Source: Oscillospiraceae bacterium (lineage in GTDB: Bacteria; Bacillota; Clostridia; Oscillospirales; Acutalibacteraceae). Taken from it: a stretch of DNA of 7,936 nucleotides. Below, piece by piece: positions 1 to 6,863 of the stretch. The notes beneath the pieces were generated by a model, which saw nothing but the letters and a program-made list of their open reading frames with translations, did not search any database and was not told where the DNA came from. The stretch is from the NCBI GenBank assembly GCA_902761265.1, contig CACWJV010000152.1, positions 1 to 7,936 on the forward strand, in the 5' to 3' direction. The translations under genes and the position numbers were made by a program. Positions within the stretch are counted from its first letter, which is position 1. The number at the start of each line of letters is the position of its first letter.

Positions 1-21
1 CCGATCTTGACGCTTGTCACG

Positions 22-28
22 AAAGGAG
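22..28 (+). promoter_or_regulatory. Ribosome binding site that sets the GH116 start
   Basis: AAAGGAG lies 8 nt before the ATG at 37. This favours the ATG over the in-frame TTG at 7, which would place the Shine-Dalgarno inside the coding sequence and add ten residues that do not belong to the family's N-terminus. Confidence 0.85.
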
Positions 29-36
29 ATGTTCTT

Positions 37-2532
37 ATGGCAAAAATCACGACGGAAAATCCGAGCAAAAGCGGCATCGCGCTGGGCGGCATCGGCGCCG
101 GCAGTGTGGAGCTTTTGCCCGACGGAGAGTTTCACTATTGGCAGATCGCCAACCCGCCCCGCATGACCGAGGTTTGCTGGGAGCGAAAAGCGGACGACGG
201 CGAGCAGCACACCGGCGCGCTGTCGTTTTGGGTGCGCACACAAAAGGACGGGCGTCGTCCCGTGGTGCGCAAACTCGGAATGCGGACGGAGCCGGACGAC
301 TTTTCCTACCGGTTGTTTCCCTGGAACAAACCGGTCGCCCGCATCCGGTTTGACGGGCGGTTTCCCGTGTGCGAGCTGCAGTATGAGGACAGCGCCTTGC
401 CCTGCCGGCTGACCGGACGGGCGGCGGCGCCCTTTGTGCCGCACCGGACAGACCTTGCCGCCACGCCCGGGTTTTACATGGATTTCGATGTGGAGAATCC
501 GACGGACGAACCGTTGACAGTGAGTTTGCTGGGCACGCTGGTGCCGACGTTTTGCAACGACGGCGGTTGCCGGAACACCCTTTCGGCAAACGACGGCTGT
601 GTCAGTGTGACTATGTATCCGGCGCAAAAGACCGACGCGCCGAACTGCGGCGAAGTGTGTCTTTCCGTCGGCGGCGACGGCGAAAAAAGCTTTATCGCGG
701 GCGAATACCGGCGCTTTATGCGGGAGTATATTTTTGACGACGACAATTTCGGCGTCAGCCAGGAATCCGTGCTGTTCGGCTTTCGGGAAACGGGCCGGTT
801 GCCGGACAGCGAAACCGGCGCACCGCCGCCCGCGCTGCCCGACCGAATCGAAGCGCTGCCCGACGATGCGCTCGACGCGCTGTTTGCGCAGTACAGCCGA
901 TACCCCTTTGCCGCGTCGGTGCTCGGACGGATCCGCGATCTGCAGCCGGCATTCCCCGCAACCCGAAAGGAACAGATCGCATTTCTGACAGCCGTGAAGG
1001 GACAGGATCGCCTGCATATCCAAAACCCGGAGGACTTCGGCGCGGCTGCCCTTTGCAGCACAGTGCAGCTTTTGCCGGGGGAACAACGAACGGTGCGCTT
1101 TGTGCTGGCGTGGTATTTCCCGAATCATTTTGCAAGGGACGGCCGGCGGCTCGGGCATTACTATGAAAATCTGTTTACCGGCGCCGCACAGGCCAACGCT
1201 TTTTTGTGCGATCACCGGGCGGATGTGTTTGACAAAGCGGCGGCGTTTTCGCGTCTGCTCTATACGACGACCCTGCCCGACGCCTATCCCGACTGCTGGA
1301 GCGGACACCTGAGCACGATCGTCAAATGCTCGTGGTATCTCAAAGACGGGAAGTTCGGCCTTTGGGAAGGGCAGGGCTTTTGCGGATTCCACACCACAGA
1401 CATCACCTACCACGCGTCCTTCGGTTTGCTGGCTTTGTTTCCGGCGCTGCAGCTCGGGCAAATGCGCATGGGCGCCGCGTTTCAGCGCGCGGACGGGCGC
1501 GTACATCATTGCTTCACACCGGATCTGGACCATGTGAACAACGGTTTTCACCGCGTGGACATCAACGACCAGTTTGTGCTGATGGTGCTGCGCGACTATC
1601 TGTATACCGGCGACGCGGAGTACCTCGGGGAGATGTGGCCGCATGTGACAGCCGCGATGGATTCTATCGCTGCGCTTGACACGGACGGCGACGGGCTGCC
1701 GGACCGGGACACCACGCGCAACACCTACGACGCGTGGAACCTTTCCGGCACGCCGGCGTATATCTCGGTGCTGTGGCTCGCCGCGCTGAAAGCTGCCGTC
1801 CGGCTTGCCGGCGAGGTGGGCGACGAGACCCGTGCCGAACTGTGGCGCGGTTTGCTGAAAAAGGGTCTTTTGTCGCTGGAAAGCCGGCTGTGGAACGGCG
1901 CATATTACGATTTATGGCGCACGGACGACGAAAAAGATGAGACGCTCATGACCGATCAGCTCGACGGCGAATGGTTTTTGCGCGTTGCGGGGATCGGCGG
2001 CAATCTGAGCGACGACCGGATCCGGAACGTTTTGCGTGTAATTTTGGAAAACAACTTTGACCCGGACGGCGGGCTGCTCAACGCCTCCTGCCCCTCGGGG
2101 CGGCACACCACCCTGTATTCCCACAAAAACTGCCAGACCGAAGCCGTTTGGACGGGCATCGGCTATTTGCTGGCGGCGCTTTGTCTCAGCGTTGGAGAAA
2201 CCGCCGGCGCCGATATGCTCGTTGCAGCCATCCGCGACAACCAGGCGCGTTTCGGTGCGCTGTGGGATCATTGGGAGTGCGGACACCACTACACGCGCCC
2301 GATGTCGAGCTGGACGACGCTGACTGCCGCACTCGGCCTTTCGGTGGACGCCGCACGGCGGATCCTCCGGCTGCGGCCGGTCAAAGAAAATCTCACACTG
2401 CCGCTGTGTTTGCCCGACGTTCTGGGGACCGTGACTGTCAAAAACGGCAGAGTGAGCGTCCGTGTCACACAGGGCAGTCTGGACGGCTGGACGGTTTTGA
2501 CCGAAGACGCTGCGGAACAAAAGCGCACATAA
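37..2532 (+). CDS. GH116 family glycoside hydrolase (GBA2-like beta-glucosidase/beta-glycosidase)
   Basis: An 831-residue enzyme of glycoside hydrolase family 116, the family of human non-lysosomal glucosylceramidase GBA2 and of bacterial beta-glucosidases and beta-xylosidases. These are retaining enzymes that remove a beta-linked sugar from a glycoside. The N-terminal beta-sandwich domain opens with the family signature GIALGGIGAGS near residue 13 and a following HYWQIANPP. The C-terminal (alpha/alpha)6 domain holds the predicted nucleophile E444 in LWEGQGF, D455 eleven residues on, and the predicted acid/base D565 in NTYDAW with T563 two residues before. These correspond to E441, D452, D593 and T591 of the Thermoanaerobacterium enzyme as I recall it. 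QTEAVWTG (700-707) and YTRPMSSW (752-759, sugar-contact R754) are also family blocks. A DTDGDGLPD loop at 548-556 resembles a calcium loop. There is no signal peptide, so the enzyme is probably cytoplasmic and acts on imported or intracellular glycosides. It appears monocistronic. Exact sugar specificity cannot be read from the sequence. Confidence 0.92.
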   Translation: MAKITTENPSKSGIALGGIGAGSVELLPDGEFHYWQIANPPRMTEVCWERKADDGEQHTGALSFWVRTQKDGRRPVVRKLGMRTEPDDFSYRLFPWNKPVARIRFDGRFPVCELQYEDSALPCRLTGRAAAPFVPHRTDLAATPGFYMDFDVENPTDEPLTVSLLGTLVPTFCNDGGCRNTLSANDGCVSVTMYPAQKTDAPNCGEVCLSVGGDGEKSFIAGEYRRFMREYIFDDDNFGVSQESVLFGFRETGRLPDSETGAPPPALPDRIEALPDDALDALFAQYSRYPFAASVLGRIRDLQPAFPATRKEQIAFLTAVKGQDRLHIQNPEDFGAAALCSTVQLLPGEQRTVRFVLAWYFPNHFARDGRRLGHYYENLFTGAAQANAFLCDHRADVFDKAAAFSRLLYTTTLPDAYPDCWSGHLSTIVKCSWYLKDGKFGLWEGQGFCGFHTTDITYHASFGLLALFPALQLGQMRMGAAFQRADGRVHHCFTPDLDHVNNGFHRVDINDQFVLMVLRDYLYTGDAEYLGEMWPHVTAAMDSIAALDTDGDGLPDRDTTRNTYDAWNLSGTPAYISVLWLAALKAAVRLAGEVGDETRAELWRGLLKKGLLSLESRLWNGAYYDLWRTDDEKDETLMTDQLDGEWFLRVAGIGGNLSDDRIRNVLRVILENNFDPDGGLLNASCPSGRHTTLYSHKNCQTEAVWTGIGYLLAALCLSVGETAGADMLVAAIRDNQARFGALWDHWECGHHYTRPMSSWTTLTAALGLSVDAARRILRLRPVKENLTLPLCLPDVLGTVTVKNGRVSVRVTQGSLDGWTVLTEDAAEQKRT

Positions 2533-2563
2533 ACCGGCGGCGGACTGTTTGTCTCTACAACGA

Positions 2564-2602
2564 AACAAAATCCGCCCTTTGCAGGCGGTTTTGTTCTATT
2601 TT
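2564..2602 (+). terminator. Intrinsic terminator after the GH116 gene
   Basis: The left arm AACAAAA-T-CCGCC (2564-2576) pairs with GGCGGTTTTGTT (2584-2595), with one bulged T and a 7-nt loop, and is followed by CTATTTT. It closes the GH116 transcript about 30 nt after the stop codon. Confidence 0.8.
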
Positions 2603-2614
2603 GCTGCAAAATAG
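2596..2614. repeat. Perfect 9-bp inverted repeat next to the terminator
   Basis: CTATTTTGC and GCAAAATAG flank a single T. Folding as RNA would leave a 7-bp AU-rich stem with a 5-nt loop. The repeat overlaps the T-tract of the preceding terminator and lies about 23 nt upstream of the -35 box of the receptor-phosphatase gene. It could be a weak second terminator hairpin or an operator-like site; the sequence does not decide. Confidence 0.4.
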
Positions 2615-2636
2615 CTGCGATTTCTTTACTTTTTTC

Positions 2637-2665
2637 TTGTATCTGCGTTTTTTTTGTGATAGAAT
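2637..2665 (+). promoter_or_regulatory. Predicted sigma-A promoter of the receptor-phosphatase gene
   Basis: TTGTAT (2637-2642), a 17-nt spacer and TAGAAT (2660-2665), with TG at 2657-2658 giving an extended -10 (TGN). The -35 matches consensus at only three of six positions, so activity would lean on the extended -10. Transcription would start about 40 nt before the TTG start codon. Confidence 0.6.
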
Positions 2666-2697
2666 ACAGGTGAAAAACAGGGAATCGCAACAACCGC

Positions 2698-2703
2698 GGG
2701 AGG
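2698..2703 (+). promoter_or_regulatory. Ribosome binding site that supports a TTG start
   Basis: GGGAGG is 9 nt upstream of the TTG at 2713. The next in-frame ATG (2743) falls inside the hydrophobic first membrane segment and has no comparable Shine-Dalgarno, so TTG is the better start. Confidence 0.75.
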
Positions 2704-2712
2704 TATAACGAT

Positions 2713-4860
2713 TTGAAGATAGGAAAAAAACTGATCATATCCATGCTCGCGCTAACGCTCGGCACGCTGCTGCTCGTCAATATCGGGCTGTTTGCCGTGA
2801 TTTCGGATATGAAAGAAAACACGCATCTGATGTATACCGACCTGAGGGACGACGCGGAGCAGACCATTGAGGACGGCCTCTACGCGCAGGATTCCGATTC
2901 GCTCGGCGTGATCGCGGACATGCAGACCGAAGTGACGGACTCGAGGCTGCATATTGTGGCGGATGTGGTGGAGCAGGCGGCGGAGTTTGCCGAAAAGCTC
3001 TATGCGTCGCCCGCGGACTATGCCGACGCGCCTTATGCGCCCGTGCATCTGTCGAAAGCGCCGAAGACGCTCTCCGCGCGCTATATGTACAGCGCCGGGG
3101 TGCAGGAGACCGCCGCGCTGGACCGCGAGCTGAAACTGATCTCCAATCTCGAGGAGATCTTTGCGCCGGTCATGAAATACAACAGCCGCTTTTTCGACAA
3201 CCTCTATGTCGGCACGGCCAGCGGCATCTTCTATCAGTATACGGACAACAACGTGTTCCGTGAAAACTATGTGGTGACAAGGCGGCACTGGTATCTCAAT
3301 TCGATCACCTCGCCCGACAGGATTATGTGGAAGGAAACGGAGATCGATTCCTACGGCAGACCGTGCATCACAGCGTCGATGGCGGTGGAAAACCCCGACG
3401 GAAAGGTCGTTGCCGTGGTGGCGGCCGACGTCAATTTTGATCAGATGATGTCCAACGTGATCGGCAGCGGACTGGGCGAAACCGGCACGACCTTTGTACT
3501 CGGCGAAACACGCAATCTCGTTGCCTACAGCGATTTTATGAAGGACGTGGAAACGCACGGCGGGCTGTATAACGCCTTTGCAGACCACTTCAACGATCCG
3601 CGCAGCGTGCTGAAAAAGATCGACGCGTGCGCGTTCGGCAACGGCGAGGCGTTTCACGCGACGCTGGACGGCAGAGAGATCTACATGACCGCCCGCGAGA
3701 TCCCGTCCAACGGCTGGCTGCTTTGTACCGCAATCAACGCCGAGGAGATCACAGAGCCGATCCGGAAGATCACCGCGCAGTCCGACCGGACCTTTGCCGC
3801 TACGCAGGCGAAGCTGTCGGAGGAATTTACAAAACTGATTATCGGATCGACCGTCTCCATCGTGCTGCTCGCGCTGATCGCCGCCGCGCTTGCCTATCTC
3901 ATTTCGCGCACCATCTCGAAGCCCATCATCAAGCTGACCGACACCGTGAAAAACACCGGCGAAGGCGATTTTGACAAAAAGTCCGACATCAACAGCCGCG
4001 ACGAGATCGGCGACCTCGCCCGGGGCTTTAACAAGATGCAGGACAATCTGAAGCTCTATACGGAAAATCTCCGGACCGTCACCGCCGAAAAGGAACGCAT
4101 CGGCGCCGAGCTGAACGTGGCCACGCAGATCCAGGCGGATATGCTGCCGCGGATCTTCCCGCCGTTTCCGCAAAAGAAGGAGATCGACCTGTTCGCTTCC
4201 ATGACCCCGGCCAAAGAAGTCGGCGGCGACTTCTATGATTTCTTCCTGGTCGACGACAGCCATCTCGCGCTCGTGATCGCGGACGTGTCCGGCAAGGGCG
4301 TGCCGGCGGCGCTGTTTATGGTAATCTCCAAAACGCTGATCAAAAACCGCGCCATGCAGGGCGGTACCCCGGCCGAGATTTTGCACGATGTCAACAACCA
4401 GCTTTGCGAAGGGAACGAAGCGGATATGTTTGTCACTTGCTGGCTGGGGATCCTCGATCTTGCCACCGGTGTTGTCACAGCCGCGAGCGCCGGCCACGAA
4501 TTTCCGGCAGTCTGCGGCTCCGACAGGCGTTTTTCGCTGCTGCAGGACAAACACGGCTTTGTGCTCGCCGGGATGGAGGGCGCACGCTATCGCGACTATG
4601 AGATCCAGCTGAAAAAGGGCGGCAGCCTCTTCGTCTATACCGACGGTGTGCCGGAGGCGACAAACGCGGCCGAGGAGATGTTCGGTCCGGACCGGATGCT
4701 GCAAGCGCTGAACCGCTGCCCCGACCGTCAGCCCAAGGTGTTTTTGCGCGAAGTCGGCGCGGATGTTGAAGCCTTTACGGGCGAAGCGCCGCAGTTTGAC
4801 GACGTGACCATGGTCGGTCTGACGTGGTACGGAGGCGATTCCGAAGCGTCGCCGGTGTAA
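2713..4860 (+). CDS. Membrane dCache-HAMP-PP2C (SpoIIE/RsbU-type) serine/threonine phosphatase
   Basis: A 715-residue sensor phosphatase predicted to cross the membrane twice. TM1 is about residues 7-29, followed by an extracellular double-Cache domain (about 35-365), TM2 (about 375-396), a HAMP domain (about 397-449, with P404 and DEIGDL at 430-435), a helical linker holding the IQADMLP block, and a C-terminal PP2C domain of the SpoIIE/RsbU type (about 490-710). Metal-site motifs are present: GGDFYDF (D506), IADVSGKGVPAALF (D524, G527), FVYTDGVPEA (D644) and FDDVTM (D696, D697). Relatives dephosphorylate phosphoserine/threonine on STAS anti-anti-sigma proteins and so switch sigma factors. 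In the dCache domain, Y186, R191, W193, Y194, D212 and D239 fit the spacing of the amino-acid-binding motif. The gene starts with TTG, has its own promoter and terminator, and has no partner kinase or STAS gene within the window. Domain assignment is firm; the ligand and target are inferred. Confidence 0.93.
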   Translation: MKIGKKLIISMLALTLGTLLLVNIGLFAVISDMKENTHLMYTDLRDDAEQTIEDGLYAQDSDSLGVIADMQTEVTDSRLHIVADVVEQAAEFAEKLYASPADYADAPYAPVHLSKAPKTLSARYMYSAGVQETAALDRELKLISNLEEIFAPVMKYNSRFFDNLYVGTASGIFYQYTDNNVFRENYVVTRRHWYLNSITSPDRIMWKETEIDSYGRPCITASMAVENPDGKVVAVVAADVNFDQMMSNVIGSGLGETGTTFVLGETRNLVAYSDFMKDVETHGGLYNAFADHFNDPRSVLKKIDACAFGNGEAFHATLDGREIYMTAREIPSNGWLLCTAINAEEITEPIRKITAQSDRTFAATQAKLSEEFTKLIIGSTVSIVLLALIAAALAYLISRTISKPIIKLTDTVKNTGEGDFDKKSDINSRDEIGDLARGFNKMQDNLKLYTENLRTVTAEKERIGAELNVATQIQADMLPRIFPPFPQKKEIDLFASMTPAKEVGGDFYDFFLVDDSHLALVIADVSGKGVPAALFMVISKTLIKNRAMQGGTPAEILHDVNNQLCEGNEADMFVTCWLGILDLATGVVTAASAGHEFPAVCGSDRRFSLLQDKHGFVLAGMEGARYRDYEIQLKKGGSLFVYTDGVPEATNAAEEMFGPDRMLQALNRCPDRQPKVFLREVGADVEAFTGEAPQFDDVTMVGLTWYGGDSEASPV

Positions 4861-4924
4861 TCTGCATTGGCTTGTATTTGAAGAAAACAGTAACCTGCCG
4901 CAAAGGTTTGGTTCCAGCCGTTTC

Positions 4925-4952
4925 GGCGCCGCGAAAAGCGGCGCCTTTTTTT
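4925..4952 (+). terminator. Strong intrinsic terminator after the receptor-phosphatase gene
   Basis: GGCGCCGC (4925-4932) pairs perfectly with GCGGCGCC (4938-4945) across a GAAAA loop and is followed by seven T residues. Confidence 0.93.
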
Positions 4953-5161
4953 GTTTCTTTCCGGGAAAAGACTGGCTTTCGGCGCTGCCGTGTGCGGGAA
5001 TGAAACTAAAATCAGCACCGAACCGGCTTTTGCCGTTGCACAGCAAACAACAGGCAGATCACAGCGGACACGCGGGCGTGCTTTTGCGCGGCGGGGTGCC
5101 TTTTTGCATACCGCCGGCGCGAAAAACGCGGGCGTTATAATGATTTTTAATTATGCTTCCG
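4953..5161. other. Intergenic stretch without a recognisable gene
   Basis: About 210 nt between the terminator and the next promoter. Reading frames here lack a ribosome binding site and look like no family I know. The only structure seen is a small hairpin, CGCC-GG-CGCG (5112-5121) with CGCGGGCG (5127-5134) across an AAAAA loop, followed by a TATAAT at 5136-5141 that lacks a properly spaced -35 box. Confidence 0.5.
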
Positions 5162-5191
5162 TTGACAAACCGCCGCCGGGGATTCTATAAT
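5162..5191 (+). promoter_or_regulatory. Consensus sigma-A promoter before the broken lipase/SGNH unit
   Basis: TTGACA (5162-5167), an 18-nt spacer and TATAAT (5186-5191). Both hexamers match the consensus fully. Transcription would start near 5198, giving a leader of only about 15 nt before the ATG at 5213, with a modest GAAGG at 5203-5207 as the ribosome binding site. Confidence 0.85.
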
Positions 5192-5212
5192 AAAGAAAAA
5201 GCGAAGGCGGCG

Positions 5213-5847
5213 ATGCTGATGAAAAAAGCGGTCTTTCTTGTTTTATGTCTGCTGATGGTGTTCTGCTGCGCGGTGCCGGCTTTCGGCGCCCCGGGACAAA
5301 CGGCGTTTACAACGGCTGCGCAGCTCATGGATTACGTGATGGTCAGCAAAAGCTATACCACGCCCGTGCGCATTGTGCCGGCCGAGCTGACCGTTGACGG
5401 CGAGACGCGCGACGTCTATCTGGTGGCGCTGCTTGGGATGAAAGATGTGAAAGGACAGGTCAATTCTTCGCGCGGCGGCGGCACCGACGCCTACCGGGCG
5501 CTGGTGATCCGGTGCTCAAGGAAACGTATGAAATCGTCAACGTTTTGTGCGGCGGCTCGCCGCTGATGGACATCGACGCCGAACCGGAGGGTACGCTGCA
5601 CCGGCTGTGCGACGTGCTCGATCTGATCCCCTATATCCGCTCCACATCCATCTGCGCCTTTGTGCGCCAGATCCGCACGGCGCACCGGGAAAGCGGCGGC
5701 TACTTTTTGAACCCCGACGGCGCCCACAATCTGTCCTATGCCCGCGACGATGTTTGGGGCAGCTATGACGTGTTTGGCCAAAAAGGCGGCACGGCGTCGA
5801 TCCGCTTTGACGCCGCAAAGGTGCAGTCGTTTGGCGACGCCGCGTAA
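5213..5847 (+). pseudogene. Broken secreted lipase-like alpha/beta hydrolase (frameshift plus missing core)
   Basis: Two segments in different frames form one damaged gene. The first runs from the ATG at 5213 (or 5219) to about 5508. It encodes a signal peptide (MKKAVFLVLCLLM..., likely cut after AFG) and the N-terminal part of a lipase-like domain with VYLVALLG. The second, from about 5506 to the TAA at 5845-5847, continues DPVLKETYEIVN, then a CGGSPL block like the GSP strand of class 3 lipases, a DVLDLIPYI block (candidate catalytic Asp at 5611 or 5620), and GAHNLSYARDDVWG (candidate catalytic His at 5725-5727). Class 3-type lipases have a GHSLGG nucleophile elbow between these parts, and none is present in any frame here. 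I infer an out-of-frame deletion at about 5501-5514 that removed some 30-40 residues. In the intact first frame, translation stops at 5566 after unrelated residues. A sequencing or assembly error could explain a frameshift but not the missing block. The lipase family assignment is by recognition of motifs. Confidence 0.75.
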
Positions 5848-5873
5848 CGCGGTTTGATCGAGATAATGTTTAA

Positions 5874-5879
5874 AGGAGG
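5874..5879 (+). promoter_or_regulatory. Ribosome binding site of the SGNH hydrolase
   Basis: AGGAGG, a full Shine-Dalgarno, lies 7 nt before the ATG at 5887. It selects this start over the in-frame ATGs upstream at 5854 and 5866, and the resulting protein begins directly with a signal peptide. Confidence 0.9.
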
Positions 5880-5886
5880 TTATCCT

Positions 5887-6738
5887 ATGAAAAAAAGAAT
5901 CCTTGCTGTTTTATTGAGCGCCGTGCTGCTGCTCGGGCTCGCCGGTACCGCGGCTGCGGCCGAGCGTCCGTTTTATCTGGTGCTCGGTGATTCCATCGCC
6001 TTCGGTTCGGGGCTGTCCAATCCGCGGGAAGCGGTCTACGGCAAAGTGGTGGCCGACACCAACGGCTACGACTACGCGAACTACGCTGTACCCGGCCACA
6101 CGACGGCGAATCTGCTCAAACGGATGGAAAACGAAGCCGTCCGCGACGCAATCGCACGCGCCGATATCATCAGCATCTCCATCGGCGGCAACAACTTTTT
6201 GCTCGGCAATCTCAACGCGCTGCTGTTTGACGGCATCGTGAAGCAGGACTATCAAAAGCTCGACGCAATCGCGGCCGGCTTTTATGACGATCTCGACACG
6301 ATCGTGACCACTATCCGCGCCCAAAACGCAACCGCCGCCATTGTGCTGCAGACGCTTTACAATCCGCAGACCGGCTACATCGGCGACGTCTATCAGCAGG
6401 GCGCCGACCGGCTCAACAAAGCGCTGCGCGCCTTTGACGCGGCGCACCCGGGTGCGATTCTGATCGCGGACGTCGGCGCGGCGCTGACCGACAGTGACCG
6501 TGACTTTGCCGAAGACCGTATCCATCCGAGCGCAGCCGGCAACGAAAAGATCGCCCGTGTGGTTCTCCAGACGCTCAAGGACAACGCCCTTGGCGATGGC
6601 ACCGAGCCGGTGATTCAAACCGCGGGCAAGGACGCGCACGGGATGGGCATCTTCACGGTGTTTGTCAATCTCTACGGCAATTTCTTCCACATCCTCGCAG
6701 AGATCCGCGGCTTCTTTGCGCGGTTTATCAAAATCTGA
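5887..6738 (+). CDS. Secreted SGNH/GDSL-family hydrolase (esterase/lipase-like)
   Basis: A 283-residue exported serine hydrolase of the SGNH superfamily, which cleaves ester bonds in lipids, acylated glycans or similar substrates. Residues 1-24 form a signal peptide (KKR, a leucine-rich core, then an AAA cleavage site before E25). All four hallmark blocks are present: block I LGDSIAFG with nucleophile S35, block II VPGHTT with G70, block III GGNN with N102, and block V DRIHPS with D210 and H213. The domain ends near residue 235. A C-terminal tail of about 32 residues (252-283) is rich in Phe and Ile with scattered charges and could lie on a membrane. The start is fixed by the AGGAGG site. The gene follows the broken lipase by 39 nt with no terminator between, so it is probably expressed from the promoter at 5162-5191. 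The natural substrate is unknown. Confidence 0.93.
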   Translation: MKKRILAVLLSAVLLLGLAGTAAAAERPFYLVLGDSIAFGSGLSNPREAVYGKVVADTNGYDYANYAVPGHTTANLLKRMENEAVRDAIARADIISISIGGNNFLLGNLNALLFDGIVKQDYQKLDAIAAGFYDDLDTIVTTIRAQNATAAIVLQTLYNPQTGYIGDVYQQGADRLNKALRAFDAAHPGAILIADVGAALTDSDRDFAEDRIHPSAAGNEKIARVVLQTLKDNALGDGTEPVIQTAGKDAHGMGIFTVFVNLYGNFFHILAEIRGFFARFIKI

Positions 6739-6746
6739 CCTGCGAT

Positions 6747-6774
6747 CCCGCCGGACTCCCGGCGGGCCTTTTTT
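6747..6774 (+). terminator. Intrinsic terminator after the SGNH hydrolase
   Basis: CCCGCCGG (6747-6754) pairs perfectly with CCGGCGGG (6759-6766) across an ACTC loop, followed by CC and six T residues, then a further T-rich run. Confidence 0.93.
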
Positions 6775-6802
6775 CTTTTTTGCCGCCGGGCGGCGGCGCG
6801 GC

Positions 6803-6831
6803 TTGCAAAAAGAAGAAAACCGCAGTATAAT
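6803..6831 (+). promoter_or_regulatory. Predicted sigma-A promoter of the acetyltransferase gene
   Basis: TTGCAA (6803-6808), a 17-nt spacer and a perfect TATAAT (6826-6831). The start of transcription would be near 6838, giving a leader of about 26 nt. There is no room for an attenuator or leader peptide, so expression is probably constitutive or controlled at initiation. Confidence 0.8.
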
Positions 6832-6850
6832 GGAACAGAAAAAAGAGGAC

Positions 6851-6855
6851 GGAGG
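6851..6855 (+). promoter_or_regulatory. Ribosome binding site that sets the acetyltransferase start
   Basis: GGAGG lies 8 nt before the ATG at 6864. A GTG at 6855 is in frame but overlaps this site, so the ATG is preferred. Confidence 0.85.
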
Positions 6856-6863
6856 TGCAAAGG

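Noticed and set aside
7..36. TTG at position 7 as the GH116 start.
   Set aside because: It would put the AAAGGAG site inside the coding region. The ATG at 37 has correct spacing and a family-like N-terminus.
2752..5046. A 764-residue open frame on the minus strand opposite the receptor-phosphatase gene.
   Set aside because: It runs antiparallel to a gene with complete, recognisable domains, is rich in His, Arg and Gly as expected of a GC-rich complement, and shows no motif. It is a composition artefact.
4951..5190. A 79-residue plus-strand frame in the intergenic region.
   Set aside because: It begins within the terminator T-tract, has no ribosome binding site, overlaps the consensus promoter and resembles no family.
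5501..5520. Programmed -1 frameshifting as an explanation for the two lipase frames.
   Set aside because: There is no slippery heptamer of X XXY YYZ type at the junction, and the GHSLGG region is absent in all frames, so a shift would still give an inactive enzyme.
5911..6690. A 259-residue open frame on the minus strand opposite the SGNH hydrolase.
   Set aside because: The plus strand has all four SGNH blocks, a signal peptide and a full ribosome binding site. The minus frame has no recognisable features.
6782..6794. GC palindrome GCCGCC-G-GGCGGC just after the SGNH terminator, considered as a second terminator.
   Set aside because: It has only a one-base centre, so at most about four pairs around a 5-nt loop, and no T-tract follows. 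Its GC-rich composition makes chance likely.
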